Source: an uncultured Bacilli bacterium (lineage in GTDB: Bacteria; Bacillota_I; Bacilli_A; RF39; UBA660). From it: a stretch of DNA of 64,000 nucleotides. Below the pieces are notes generated by a model, which made no database searches, was not told where the DNA came from, and worked only from the letters and a program-made list of their open reading frames with translations. The translations under genes were made by a program, and so were the position numbers. Each line of letters starts with the position of its first letter. Position 1 is the stretch's first letter. The DNA lies in the NCBI GenBank assembly GCA_934154785.1, contig CAKPGL010000001.1, positions 586,199 through 650,198 of the forward strand. Reading direction: 5' to 3'. Below are positions 1 to 8,797 of this stretch, piece after piece.

Positions 1-2021
1 TGATTGTAAAAAGAAAAAAACCAGTATATTTTACATCTAGATTAGTAGGGCTTTATATTATAGCACTTGCTTTACTTATATTTTTTCATACTAATTATGT
101 AAAACAATTGGATATAAATAGTGCTGATATTATAACAGAAACTATTGATAATTTAATGGCTTCTATAAATGGTGTTGCTAAAATACAAGGTGGAGGTATT
201 ATTGGTGCGGCTTTTGCTTGGGCTTTTGTAAAACTTCTTACTATTAATGGTACTCGTGTAGTATGCGTTGCCTTAATAATTTGTGGTATTGTTATGTTTA
301 CAGGTATGTCTATTTATGATATGTTAAAAGCTAGTGGTAATGGCTTAAAGAAAATAGTTAAACATAATAGTAAGAAAGATAAAGAAGAAATTAAGTCTAT
401 TGAAGATAAATATGAAAATGATAATAAAGTTGTTGTTTCTAGTGTTGAAGAACTTATTCATCAATCAGAAACACCAACTGTAAAGACAGAATCTGCTCCA
501 GTACCAGATGTTAATGAACCAGTACCAGAATTAGAAGAACCAGAAGTTAATCAATCTTATAAATTTCCCCCAATTACTTTATTAAATGTTGCTCCAAAAA
601 AGAATAACACTGAAAATAAAGCGGTAATAAAAGACACTATTGTTTCTTTGGAAACTGTTTTTCATGACTTTGGAATAGATGCTAAAGTAGTTGCGGCTAA
701 TGTTGGACCAGCAGTAACCCAATATGAATTAGAAGTTAAAGCAGGTACTAAAGTAAGTAGAATACTTAGTTTAAATAGAGAAATAGCTCTTGCTACAGCC
801 GCTAAAGATGTTATTATTCAAGCACCAATACCTGGTAAACGTACAATTGGTGTAGAGATACCTAATAAGAGTATTTCTATGGTAACAGTAAGAGAAATTA
901 TGGAAACTATTCCTAAATCTATGGATGATAGTAAATTACTTGTTACTTTAGGTAAGAATATTATGGGTAAACCAATTACCTGTGAAATAAATAAAACACC
1001 ACACTTATTAGTTGCGGGTTCTACTGGTAGTGGTAAATCTGTTTGTATAAATAGTATTATTGTTTCTATTCTTATGCGTACTAAACCAGATGAAGTAAAA
1101 CTAGTTCTAGTTGACCCTAAAAAGGTTGAACTTTCTATGTATAATGGCGTACCACATTTACTTGCACCAGTTGTAACTGATCCTAAGAAAGCAAATATTG
1201 CTTTAAAGAAAATAGTTGTAGAAATGGAACGAAGATATGATGTGTTCGAAGCAAGTGGAACTAAGAATATAGCAGGATATAATGCTTATGTTGAAAAGAA
1301 AAATAAATCTTTAGATGAAGCAGGTCAAATGAAGAAAATGCCATTTATTGTAGTTATTATTGATGAGTTAGCAGATTTAATGCTTGTTGCGGCTAAAGAA
1401 GTAGAAGACTCTATTATGCGTATTACACAAATGGCACGTGCTGCGGGTATACATTTAATTGTCGCAACACAAAGACCTAGTACGGATGTAATTACTGGTG
1501 TAGTTAAAGCAAATATTCCATCACGTATATCATTTGCGGTATCATCAGGAATTGACTCTAGAACCATTTTGGATAGAGTAGGAGCGGAAAAATTATTAGG
1601 TAAAGGTGATATGTTATTCTTACCACAAGGAGAGAATACGCCGATCCGTGTTCAAGGTACATTTATATCTGATGAAGAAATTAAAAATGTTGTTGATTTT
1701 GTTATTTCTCAACAAAAGGCTCGTTACGATGAAACACTTACAATGGATGAAGAGGAAATGCACGCAACTACTATGGTAGATGATGTACAAGGACATGGTA
1801 GAGATGCAGAAGAAGAACCATTATATAATGAAATAGTTGAATTCGTTGTAACACAAGGTAAAGCTAGTGCTTCTTTATTACAACGTAGATTTAGATTAGG
1901 TTATAATCGTGCGGCTCGTTGTATAGATTTATTAGAAGAGCGAGGTATAATTGGTCCTAATAACGGTTCTAAACCTCGTGAAGTACTTGTTAAACTTGAA
2001 TCAAAGGATGATAATGAATAG
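1..2021 (+). CDS. ftsK: DNA translocase FtsK/SpoIIIE, 5' end at window edge
   Basis: Membrane-anchored hexameric DNA pump that clears chromosomal DNA through the septum. The frame is open from base 3, upstream of the TTG at 108. The extra residues (IVKRKKPVYF..., then a hydrophobic stretch) are the first membrane segment. Bases 1-2 are TG, so an ATG may lie exactly at the edge. Further membrane segments are followed by an acidic, proline-rich linker, then the FtsK motor with Walker A GSTGSGKS near residue 340 and a Walker B-like IVVIIDELADLM. The C-terminus is the gamma winged helix (KASASLLQRRFRLGYNRAAR) that reads orientation sequences. About 673 aa, short for the family. It is followed by its own terminator. 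FtsK and SpoIIIE cannot be told apart from sequence alone. Confidence 0.95.
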   Translation, partial: IVKRKKPVYFTSRLVGLYIIALALLIFFHTNYVKQLDINSADIITETIDNLMASINGVAKIQGGGIIGAAFAWAFVKLLTINGTRVVCVALIICGIVMFTGMSIYDMLKASGNGLKKIVKHNSKKDKEEIKSIEDKYENDNKVVVSSVEELIHQSETPTVKTESAPVPDVNEPVPELEEPEVNQSYKFPPITLLNVAPKKNNTENKAVIKDTIVSLETVFHDFGIDAKVVAANVGPAVTQYELEVKAGTKVSRILSLNREIALATAAKDVIIQAPIPGKRTIGVEIPNKSISMVTVREIMETIPKSMDDSKLLVTLGKNIMGKPITCEINKTPHLLVAGSTGSGKSVCINSIIVSILMRTKPDEVKLVLVDPKKVELSMYNGVPHLLAPVVTDPKKANIALKKIVVEMERRYDVFEASGTKNIAGYNAYVEKKNKSLDEAGQMKKMPFIVVIIDELADLMLVAAKEVEDSIMRITQMARAAGIHLIVATQRPSTDVITGVVKANIPSRISFAVSSGIDSRTILDRVGAEKLLGKGDMLFLPQGENTPIRVQGTFISDEEIKNVVDFVISQQKARYDETLTMDEEEMHATTMVDDVQGHGRDAEEEPLYNEIVEFVVTQGKASASLLQRRFRLGYNRAARCIDLLEERGIIGPNNGSKPREVLVKLESKDDNE

Positions 2022-2032
2022 CATCCTTTTTT
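2003..2032 (+). terminator. Rho-independent terminator after ftsK
   Basis: AAAGGATG (2003-2010) pairs with CATCCTTT (2022-2029) and is followed by a T run. The hairpin overlaps the ftsK stop codon. Confidence 0.75.
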
Positions 2033-2041
2033 GATTTTTAA

Positions 2042-2070
2042 TTTACATACAAAGTATTAAATGTTATAAT
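2042..2070 (+). promoter_or_regulatory. Sigma-A promoter of the nifS operon
   Basis: TTTACA (2042-2047), 17-bp spacer, TATAAT (2065-2070), 24 bp before the cysteine desulfurase start. Confidence 0.75.
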
Positions 2071-2093
2071 GTAAAAGATGAGGATGTGAAGAT

Positions 2094-3215
2094 ATGATAT
2101 ATTTAGACTATAGTGCAACAACACCAGTTAATAAAGAAGTATTAGATACTTTTGTAAAAGTTAGTAACAATTATATAGGTAATCCTAATTCTTTACATAA
2201 ATTAGGCGTTGAATCAAAAAAATTAATAGATGCTTCTACGGAGCAAATTGCAAAAATATTAAAAGTAAAACCTAGTGAAATCATTTATACTAGTGGTGCT
2301 AGTGAATCTAATAATACAGCTATTAAAGGAGTTGCTTTAAAATATAAAAACAGAGGTAATCATATAATAACTACTTCTTTAGAGCATTCTTCTATATATG
2401 CTCCACTTAATTATTTAACGGAATTAGGTTTTGAAATAGATTTTGTAAAATTAGATAAAAATGGTCGAGTAGATATTGATGACTTAAAAAGATTAATGCG
2501 TGATACTACTATTTTAGTAACTATTAGTGCTGTAAATAGTGAACTTGGTATAATGCAACCAATTGCGGAAATTGGTGAGCTATTAAAAGATTATCCTAAA
2601 TGTTTCTTCCATGTTGATATGACGCAAGCTGTAGGAAAAATACCTGTTTCATTTAAAAATATTGATTTAGCAAGTTTTTCTTGTCATAAATTTTATGGTA
2701 TTAAAGGCGTTGGATGTTTATATAAAAAAGAAAATATTGTTATTGAACCTTTAATTCATGGTGGCAAAAGTACAACTATCTATCGTAGCGGAACACCTGC
2801 TACGGCATTAATCGCGTCTTTTGCTAAAGCATTGCGTTTAATTTATGAAAACTTAGATGAACATGTAAAAGAAATAACTAAAAAGAATATTTATTTAAAA
2901 GAAAAGTTGAGTAAATATGATGGTGTATTTATTAATAGTAATGAGTATTCTATTCCGCATATATTAAATTTAAGTATAATAGGTGTTAAACCAGAAACTA
3001 TGTTGCATGCTTTAGAAGAACATGATATATATATATCAACACAAAGTGCTTGTTCAACAGGTGCTAGTTCTAAGGCGGTAATGGCTGTTACTAATAGTGA
3101 AGAAAGAGCTAACTCTAGTATTCGTATTAGTTTATCACATTTAACTACTAAGGAAGAGTTAGATACATTTATGGAAGCATTTGATGAATGCTATAAACAT
3201 TTGAAAGTAAGGTGA
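2094..3215 (+). CDS. Cysteine desulfurase, NifS/IscS family
   Basis: PLP enzyme that removes sulfur from cysteine as a protein-bound persulfide for Fe-S clusters or tRNA thiolation. 373 aa, normal length. Visible features are the N-terminal YLDYSATTP, the PLP lysine in SFSCHKFYGIKG, and the catalytic cysteine in TQSACSTGASS (about residue 320), followed by a small-residue loop typical of the long-loop IscS/NifS class. It is first in an operon; its stop overlaps the next gene by four bases at a GTG, or is 5 bp from the preferred TTG. No scaffold (IscU/SufU) or ThiI lies beside it, so the sulfur acceptor is unknown. The next two genes are thiol-redox proteins. Confidence 0.93.
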   Translation: MIYLDYSATTPVNKEVLDTFVKVSNNYIGNPNSLHKLGVESKKLIDASTEQIAKILKVKPSEIIYTSGASESNNTAIKGVALKYKNRGNHIITTSLEHSSIYAPLNYLTELGFEIDFVKLDKNGRVDIDDLKRLMRDTTILVTISAVNSELGIMQPIAEIGELLKDYPKCFFHVDMTQAVGKIPVSFKNIDLASFSCHKFYGIKGVGCLYKKENIVIEPLIHGGKSTTIYRSGTPATALIASFAKALRLIYENLDEHVKEITKKNIYLKEKLSKYDGVFINSNEYSIPHILNLSIIGVKPETMLHALEEHDIYISTQSACSTGASSKAVMAVTNSEERANSSIRISLSHLTTKEELDTFMEAFDECYKHLKVR

Positions 3216-3220
3216 TTAGT

Positions 3221-3502
3221 TTGAAAGTATTAAAGTTTAATGCTATTTGGTGTAGTGCATGCTTAGTTATGAAAAAGACTTATAATCGTATTTTTGATGA
3301 ATACAAAGAATTCGAAGTAATTACTTACGACTACGATATAGATGAAAATATGGTTACTAAGTATAACATAGGTACTACAATACCAGTTTTAATATTTTTA
3401 AATAATAACGATGAAGAAATAACTCGTATAATTGGTGAAAAAAGTTATGACTATATTAAAAATGTTATAGAAACAGAGGTAAAACAAAATAATGAAGTAT
3501 AA
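3221..3502 (+). CDS. Thioredoxin-like protein (WCSAC active site)
   Basis: Small cytoplasmic thioredoxin-fold protein, 93 aa. The redox motif WCSAC sits near the N-terminus and the cis-proline region is TTIPVLIF. A GTG at 3212 is also in frame, but AAGG (3209-3212) lies just upstream of the TTG at 3221 at good spacing, and MKVLKFNAIWC is a typical thioredoxin N-terminus, so TTG is preferred. It lies between a cysteine desulfurase and a DsbD-like membrane protein, which fits a role passing electrons to the membrane reductase. That role is inferred from context. Confidence 0.8.
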   Translation: MKVLKFNAIWCSACLVMKKTYNRIFDEYKEFEVITYDYDIDENMVTKYNIGTTIPVLIFLNNNDEEITRIIGEKSYDYIKNVIETEVKQNNEV

Positions 3503-4679
3503 ATTAAAATATTTAATATTTTTATTCATAGTTTTATTATTTCCTATAAGTGCAAAAGCTAATGATGTAAATATTTATTTATTTCATTCACAGGATTGCT
3601 CACATTGTAAAGCAGAAATTAAATGGTTAGAGGAAATAAAAGAAAACTATGATAATGTTACTGTACAAGAATATGAAGTAACTAGAAATAGTGATAATGC
3701 ATCTTTGGAAAGCAAAGTAAAGAAACAATTTAATACTACTACACCTTTAGTTCCTTTTACCGTAATTGGAGAAAAATATTTCATTGGTTTTACTGATGAT
3801 ACCAAGTCGGGAATTACTAAAATGATTGATAAATATTCAAATGAGGAACATCGTGATGTAGTAGATGAAGTAATAAACGGCATTGATAATGGAATTATTA
3901 CTAATGGTGATAAACTAGATGATAAATTTACTATACCTATAATTGGTGAAGTTAATGCTAAAAATGTTTCACTTCCTATAATAGCAATTGTAATAGGTTT
4001 TGTAGATGGCTTTAATCCTTGTGCTATGTGGGTGTTAATATTTTTAATAAGTATGTTAATGGGTATGAAAAATAAAAAACGTATGTGGATTTTGGGTTTA
4101 ACATTCTTAGCAACATCAGCCTTAGTATACGTATTATTTATGTTTGCATGGTTAAATATTGCAGTATCTTTAATAGAAGTAATGTGGATACGCTATTTAA
4201 TTTCTATAGTAGCATTAGTAGGGGCATTTATTAATTTGAAGAGTTTCTATAAATCTGTTACCAAGAAAGATAGCGGTTGTGAAGTAGTAAATGATACTAA
4301 AAGAAAACGTATTATGAAATATATTAAAAAATTTACTGCTGAAAAACATTTTATTTTAGCACTATTAGGAGTAATGGGCTTAGCGTTTGCTGTTAATTTA
4401 ATTGAACTTGCATGTTCAGCCGGTCTTCCTTTAATGTTTACACAAATACTTGCTCTTAATAACCTTAATACTATTCAGACTATTATATACGTAGCACTTT
4501 ATATATTATTCTTCTTAATTGATGATATAGTAGTATTTACAGTAGCAATGTTTACATTACAATTAACAGGTATATCAACAAAATATACTAAGTATTCGCA
4601 TTTAATAGGTGGTATTATAATGTTATTAATAGGATTACTTATGATATTTAAACCTAGTTGGTTAATGTTTAACTTTTAG
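3492..4679 (+). CDS. DsbD/CcdA-like membrane thiol reductase with N-terminal thioredoxin domain
   Basis: 395 aa. A signal peptide (about residues 1-23) leads into an extracytoplasmic thioredoxin-like domain with DCSHC, then a polytopic CcdA/DsbD-type domain (about 155-395). The paired membrane cysteines of that family are visible in FNPCAMW and ELACSAGLP. DsbD/CcdA proteins carry electrons from cytoplasmic thioredoxin across the membrane, so the protein probably keeps extracellular thiols reduced. It overlaps the preceding thioredoxin gene by 11 bp, supporting a functional pair. The domain order (thioredoxin first) differs from E. coli DsbD. The final acceptor is unknown; the Cys-rich exported proteins downstream in the window are candidates. 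Confidence 0.82.
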   Translation: MKYKLKYLIFLFIVLLFPISAKANDVNIYLFHSQDCSHCKAEIKWLEEIKENYDNVTVQEYEVTRNSDNASLESKVKKQFNTTTPLVPFTVIGEKYFIGFTDDTKSGITKMIDKYSNEEHRDVVDEVINGIDNGIITNGDKLDDKFTIPIIGEVNAKNVSLPIIAIVIGFVDGFNPCAMWVLIFLISMLMGMKNKKRMWILGLTFLATSALVYVLFMFAWLNIAVSLIEVMWIRYLISIVALVGAFINLKSFYKSVTKKDSGCEVVNDTKRKRIMKYIKKFTAEKHFILALLGVMGLAFAVNLIELACSAGLPLMFTQILALNNLNTIQTIIYVALYILFFLIDDIVVFTVAMFTLQLTGISTKYTKYSHLIGGIIMLLIGLLMIFKPSWLMFNF

Positions 4680-4699
4680 ACACGTTTGTGTCTTTTTTT
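4678..4699 (+). terminator. Rho-independent terminator of the nifS-thiol operon
   Basis: AGACAC, loop GTTT, GTGTCT (4678-4693), then six T. Confidence 0.85.
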
Positions 4700-4728
4700 G
4701 TAAAAAAAAATAATTAGATTAATATAAT
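4698..4728 (+). promoter_or_regulatory. Promoter of the symporter gene
   Basis: TTGTAA (4698-4703), 19-bp spacer, TATAAT (4723-4728). Because the -10 box overlaps the ATG at 4727, that upstream start cannot be used from this transcript. Confidence 0.55.
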
Positions 4729-4750
4729 GGAAATAGGAGGTATGAATTAT

Positions 4751-5980
4751 ATGTTCAAAAGTAAATTTTTTAGGAACTATGGATTTTCTTTAATAATGCT
4801 TATTTCCATTATTCTAGGTAGTGTAGTGGGAATTATATTTAAAGAAGATGCTAGTATCTTAAAACCATTTGGTGATATATTCTTAAATTTAATGTTTACA
4901 ATAGTAGTACCACTAGTATTTTTTACAGTTACTAGTAGTATTGCCAAAATGTTAGATTTAAAACGTTTGGGTAAGATAATGGGTTGTTCTTTATTTATCT
5001 TTGTTACAACTTGTATCATAGCCGCTATCATTATGTTAATTGGTGTTAAAATTGTATCACCAGTAGATGGAAGTATTTTAATAGATACTACCGAGGTAGT
5101 GGAAAATTTAAGTATAGGTGACCGTATAGTTGAAGCTATTACAGTTAGTGATTTTAGTGATATTTTATCACGTAGTCATATGTTACCATTAATTATATTT
5201 TCTATAATAGTAGGTATTAGTATAAGTTTACTTAAAGATAAAGGTAAAAATATAACAGAACTATTAGATACTTGCTCTAAGGCTATGATGAAGGCTGTAA
5301 AAATAATTATGTATTATGCTCCAATTGGTTTATTTGGCTATTTTGCTAACTTGATTGGTACATTTGGTACTAATTTAATAGAAGGCTATATAAAAAGTTT
5401 ATTCATTTATGTAGTAGTTGGTATTTTATATTATTTAATTTTTTATACAATATATGCTTATATAGCAGGTGGTAAGTTAGGGGTAAGAAAGTTTTATAAA
5501 AATATTTTAAATCCTACCGCTGTTGCTCTTGCTACACAGTCATCTTTAGCAACACTTCCTACTAATTTAGATAGTGCTAAAAAAATAGGAATACCTAAAG
5601 ATATAAGAGAAGTTAGCATTAGTATTGGTAGTAGCATGAATATGCATGGTAGTGTAATGAGTGCTATACTCAAAATTGCTTTCTTGTTTGCTATTTTTGG
5701 TCGTAGTTTTACAGGTTTTGATACTTATTTAATAGCGATATTAATAGCGGTGTTATCGGGAGTAGTAATGAGTGGTATACCAGCAGGTGGACTAATAGGG
5801 GAGATGTTGATCGTTAGTATGTATTCTTTCCCAGCTGGAGCATTTGCTATAATATCTACAATAGGAATTATTATTGATGCACCAGCAACCGCTATTAACG
5901 TAGTTGGTAATCCTGCTAGTGCTATGCTTATTTCTAGATTAGTAGAAGGAAAAGATTGGTTAAAAAAGAAGTATGATTAA
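4751..5980 (+). CDS. Dicarboxylate/amino acid:cation symporter (DAACS family)
   Basis: Sodium- or proton-coupled transporter of the GltP/SstT type, 409 aa, with about eight membrane segments and re-entrant hairpins. Family signatures include the serine-rich SISIGSSMNMHGS (tip of hairpin 1) and the C-terminal DAPATAINVVGNPASAM. The substrate is a dicarboxylate or a neutral or acidic amino acid; the sequence does not decide. AGGAGG at 4735-4740 is 10 bp from the ATG at 4751, only 1 bp from the ATG at 4742, and overlaps the product of an ATG at 4727, so 4751 is chosen. Monocistronic. Confidence 0.88.
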   Translation: MFKSKFFRNYGFSLIMLISIILGSVVGIIFKEDASILKPFGDIFLNLMFTIVVPLVFFTVTSSIAKMLDLKRLGKIMGCSLFIFVTTCIIAAIIMLIGVKIVSPVDGSILIDTTEVVENLSIGDRIVEAITVSDFSDILSRSHMLPLIIFSIIVGISISLLKDKGKNITELLDTCSKAMMKAVKIIMYYAPIGLFGYFANLIGTFGTNLIEGYIKSLFIYVVVGILYYLIFYTIYAYIAGGKLGVRKFYKNILNPTAVALATQSSLATLPTNLDSAKKIGIPKDIREVSISIGSSMNMHGSVMSAILKIAFLFAIFGRSFTGFDTYLIAILIAVLSGVVMSGIPAGGLIGEMLIVSMYSFPAGAFAIISTIGIIIDAPATAINVVGNPASAMLISRLVEGKDWLKKKYD

Positions 5981-6006
5981 CCAAATTTTTAATAATCTTG
6001 TTTAAT

Positions 6007-6035
6007 TTGACATAAAAACTAAAATGTTGTAGAAT
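6007..6035 (+). promoter_or_regulatory. Consensus-like sigma-A promoter
   Basis: TTGACA (6007-6012), 17-bp spacer, TAGAAT (6030-6035). It drives the unknown gene at 6068. Confidence 0.8.
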
Positions 6036-6067
6036 AGGAAACACAATTTAAAAAAGAGGTGTGTTAT

Positions 6068-6655
6068 ATGACAAATCGCATTAATTTTAAAAATATTTCT
6101 GCTCTTTTAGATGCCGTAGATGAAACTAATGATGTTGGTTTTTTTCAAAAAAATTTCTTATGTTATTTTTTAAGAACTGGGGATACTAAATGTTTCTCAA
6201 AAGAAGCAAGAAAGATTATTAAAAAAGTTAATTTTGAAGAATTATTAATTGACGTTCAAGCAACTTTAATGTTACATGATTCTGTTAAGTGCCTTATTAA
6301 AGATGATATGTGTAAAATGTATAGTAGTAATTATTGGGAGTTATTATATTCTAATATGCCAAGTACAATTGATAACTATGATGGTTTTGTAGAGCAGTAT
6401 AGAAATAATTTTAATGAATTAATAGCAAGTGAATGTCCAACGTTTAATATGATAATATATACTTGTTTAGAAGATACGTTACTATACGTTAGAAAAGTAT
6501 TTAATAGTAATATAAACGATAAAGAACTTATTTGGGAATACATTAGTGCTATGCGTATTCCAAATGTCATTTTATCAGAAAAAGAAAAACTATCAGAAAA
6601 TAAAAAAGGTTTATTTAAAAAATTACAAAAAACAAAAGAAGGTCATAAATATTAA
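6068..6655 (+). CDS. Uncharacterised 195-aa protein
   Basis: I do not recognise this family. 195 aa, no signal peptide or membrane segment, mostly helical in appearance, with scattered cysteines and a lysine-rich C-terminus (ENKKGLFKKLQKTKEGHKY). ATG 6068 is preferred over a GTG at 6059 because AGAGGTG precedes it at good spacing. It has its own near-consensus promoter and shares a bidirectional terminator with convergent rnhC, so it is a stand-alone, probably well-expressed gene. Confidence 0.75.
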   Translation: MTNRINFKNISALLDAVDETNDVGFFQKNFLCYFLRTGDTKCFSKEARKIIKKVNFEELLIDVQATLMLHDSVKCLIKDDMCKMYSSNYWELLYSNMPSTIDNYDGFVEQYRNNFNELIASECPTFNMIIYTCLEDTLLYVRKVFNSNINDKELIWEYISAMRIPNVILSEKEKLSENKKGLFKKLQKTKEGHKY

Positions 6656-6671
6656 AATTTAACCTTCTTTT
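6634..6671. terminator. Bidirectional terminator between convergent genes
   Basis: AAAAGAAGGT (6634-6643) is perfectly complementary to ACCTTCTTTT (6662-6671), with an 18-nt loop. A and T runs serve both directions. It overlaps both coding ends. Confidence 0.8.
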
Positions 6672-7600
6672 ATTTTATCTACATTTTTAAAATTCATTTT
6701 AGCAATATCATAAAGTTTATCAAAACCATACTTTTTAACAATTTCTTTTGCTACATCATTTACTTTGTCACTTGCACCTTTTAAAAGGAAAGTATTTACG
6801 GATTCACCAAGTTTATCAAATTCTTTTAAGAATATATATCTACTAATTAAAGAAGCACAGGCAACAGATAAACATTTATCTTCAGCTTTAGTCATAAATG
6901 TAATATTTCTAACAACGTTAGGGCTAGTTTTTAAATAATTAAAATAAACAAATGGTTTAGCAAATTGATCTACTACTATGTAGTCATAATTATAGCCTTT
7001 ATTTTTCATAGTAAATAAAGCCTTGTTGTGCATAATAGCTTTAATTTTATTCATATTAATATCAGCACTATATTTTTGATTATATTCTTTATTAGAAAGA
7101 ATAATACTTTCATAAGGAATAACCTTTATGATCTTAGGAACTATTTCTAATATTTTTTCATCAGTTAATTTTTTAGAATCTTTAACACCTAATTTCTCTA
7201 AAAATGGAATATTTTCTTTAGCAACATAGGTACTAGTAACTACAATTGGACCAAAGAAGTCACCAGTTCCAACTTCATCTGAACCTATTGAATTAGAGTG
7301 GTATATTTTAGGATCGATGTATTCATCTTTTTTTTCTTTTTTATCTTTAGTTTCACTGTTGGTAACTTCTATTTTTTTTAGTGGGGTAAGATGCCTTTCA
7401 CGTTCAATCCAAAGTTTAGCAGAAATATCAGCACTAGGGCCTTGGAATACTGCTTTTCCAGATTCGTAAAGAGTTACAACACAATCAGCATCATCTGCTT
7501 GAAATACAGCATATGCTGGGGTCTTAGGACGAACTGTATCTTGAAAAAATTCTTGCATTTCACTTTTAGTATTATCACTTACTTTTAGAGTTATTGTCAT
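6659..7600 (-). CDS. rnhC: Ribonuclease HIII
   Basis: Endonuclease that cuts the RNA strand of RNA-DNA hybrids. 313 aa. The N-terminal TBP-like substrate-binding domain is about residues 1-85, followed by a charged linker and the RNase HII/HIII catalytic domain beginning SIGSDEVGTGDFFGP (catalytic D-E), with later acidic residues in VVDQF and TKAEDKCLSVACASLISRY. RBS GTAAAGGAATG lies ahead of ATG 7600. It is divergent from cvpA, as in many Bacilli where rnhC-zapA-cvpA cluster; no zapA ORF is visible between them. Confidence 0.93.
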   Translation of the reverse strand: MTITLKVSDNTKSEMQEFFQDTVRPKTPAYAVFQADDADCVVTLYESGKAVFQGPSADISAKLWIERERHLTPLKKIEVTNSETKDKKEKKDEYIDPKIYHSNSIGSDEVGTGDFFGPIVVTSTYVAKENIPFLEKLGVKDSKKLTDEKILEIVPKIIKVIPYESIILSNKEYNQKYSADINMNKIKAIMHNKALFTMKNKGYNYDYIVVDQFAKPFVYFNYLKTSPNVVRNITFMTKAEDKCLSVACASLISRYIFLKEFDKLGESVNTFLLKGASDKVNDVAKEIVKKYGFDKLYDIAKMNFKNVDKIKEG

Positions 7601-7705
7601 ATAATCATTCCTTTACTTATTTTATTTTATCATAAAAAATGTTAAATTACTTTATTTTTTTTAGTATTTATAATATAATTTTAATATAGAAAGAGGTATT
7701 GTTAG

Positions 7706-8431
7706 ATGAATATAGTTGATTTAATTATAATTATATTAATTTTATTTGGTGCCGTAATAGGTTTTAAGAGAGGATTTACTAAATCTTTAGTATCTGCGGT
7801 AGGTCTTATTGCTATTGTAATAATTGCATTTTTATTAAAAAATCCCGTTTCTACAGTTTTATATGAACATTTACCATTTTTTCAGTTTGGTGGTGTAATA
7901 AAAGGTGTAACAGTTTTAAACATTGCTTTATATGAATTATTAGCATTCATTATAGTTTTAGCTATTTTAGGTATAGTATTAAAAATACTTATGATAGCAA
8001 CATCAATTTTTGAACGTATACTAACATTAACTATTATTTTAGGAATTCCATCTAAGATTTTAGGTGCTATAATTGGAGCTCTAGAATGGTTTATCTTAGT
8101 ATTTATTGGTCTTTATGTATTAAATATGCCAGTAGTTAATGTTAAGGAAATAAATAATTCGACATTAGCACCTAAAATATTAAATAATACACCAATTTTA
8201 TCTGGAGTAATTAAAGATACTAATGATGTTATTAACGAGTTTGCTAGTATTAAAGATAGATATACTGATAAGAATGTTGATACTAATGAATTTAATAAGG
8301 AAACATTAGATCTATTCTTAAAATATAACGTAGTTAGTGTTGATTCTGTTGATAAATTAATAAAAGATAATAAATTAAAAATTGATGGAATCGATGAAGT
8401 TTTAGTTAAATATAGAAAAGAGGAAAAGTAA
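7706..8431 (+). CDS. cvpA: CvpA family membrane protein
   Basis: 241 aa with four predicted membrane segments and the family N-terminus MNIVDLIIIILILFGAVIGF followed by KRG. The C-terminal tail is soluble and charged. CvpA proteins are linked to colicin V production and envelope maintenance; the biochemical role is unclear. It sits beside rnhC and is followed after 1 bp by trxA. In Bacillus the same neighbourhood has polX and mutS2 between cvpA and trxA; both are absent here. Confidence 0.85.
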   Translation: MNIVDLIIIILILFGAVIGFKRGFTKSLVSAVGLIAIVIIAFLLKNPVSTVLYEHLPFFQFGGVIKGVTVLNIALYELLAFIIVLAILGIVLKILMIATSIFERILTLTIILGIPSKILGAIIGALEWFILVFIGLYVLNMPVVNVKEINNSTLAPKILNNTPILSGVIKDTNDVINEFASIKDRYTDKNVDTNEFNKETLDLFLKYNVVSVDSVDKLIKDNKLKIDGIDEVLVKYRKEEK

Positions 8432-8432
8432 T

Positions 8433-8744
8433 ATGGCTGTTATACATGCTGATGAAAGCAGTTTTGGTAGTTTAATAAGTAATGACTTAGTATTAGTTGA
8501 TTTTTATGCTAATTGGTGCGGTCCTTGTAAAATGTTATCGCCAATTTTAGAGAGTATAGCAAATGAAAGAGAAAATGTAAAAATAGTAAAAGTAGATGTT
8601 GATGAATGTGAAACATTAGCTCGTTCTTATGGTATTATGAGTATTCCTGCATTATTGCTTTTTAAAGATGGTAAATTAAAATCACAAAAAGTAGGTTTTT
8701 TGCCAGAGTCAGAACTTAAAAAATGGATTGAAGAGGAGAAATAA
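8433..8744 (+). CDS. trxA: Thioredoxin
   Basis: 103-aa cytoplasmic thiol-disulfide oxidoreductase with the classical active site ANWCGPCKM and the cis-proline loop SIPALLLF. Length and motif order match TrxA exactly. RBS GAGGAAAAG is at the end of cvpA and the genes are 1 bp apart, so they are co-transcribed. It is the likely cytoplasmic electron donor for the DsbD-like protein at 3492-4679. Confidence 0.95.
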   Translation: MAVIHADESSFGSLISNDLVLVDFYANWCGPCKMLSPILESIANERENVKIVKVDVDECETLARSYGIMSIPALLLFKDGKLKSQKVGFLPESELKKWIEEEK

Positions 8745-8758
8745 CTCTTTTTCTTTTT
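8730..8758 (+). terminator. Possible weak terminator after trxA
   Basis: A short AAGAG/CTCTT hairpin (8731-8749) followed by T-rich sequence. The stem is only five pairs. Confidence 0.4.
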
Positions 8759-8765
8759 AAAAATA

Positions 8766-8776
8766 TATGATATAAT
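8766..8776 (+). promoter_or_regulatory. Extended -10 promoter of the pilin gene
   Basis: TATGATATAAT, an extended -10 (TGaTATAAT), 21 bp before ATG 8798. The identical 11-mer recurs before the 6S-like RNA (39662) and the helicase (59764). Confidence 0.6.
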
Positions 8777-8797
8777 CATAAAGAGGGTAGAAAGTAT

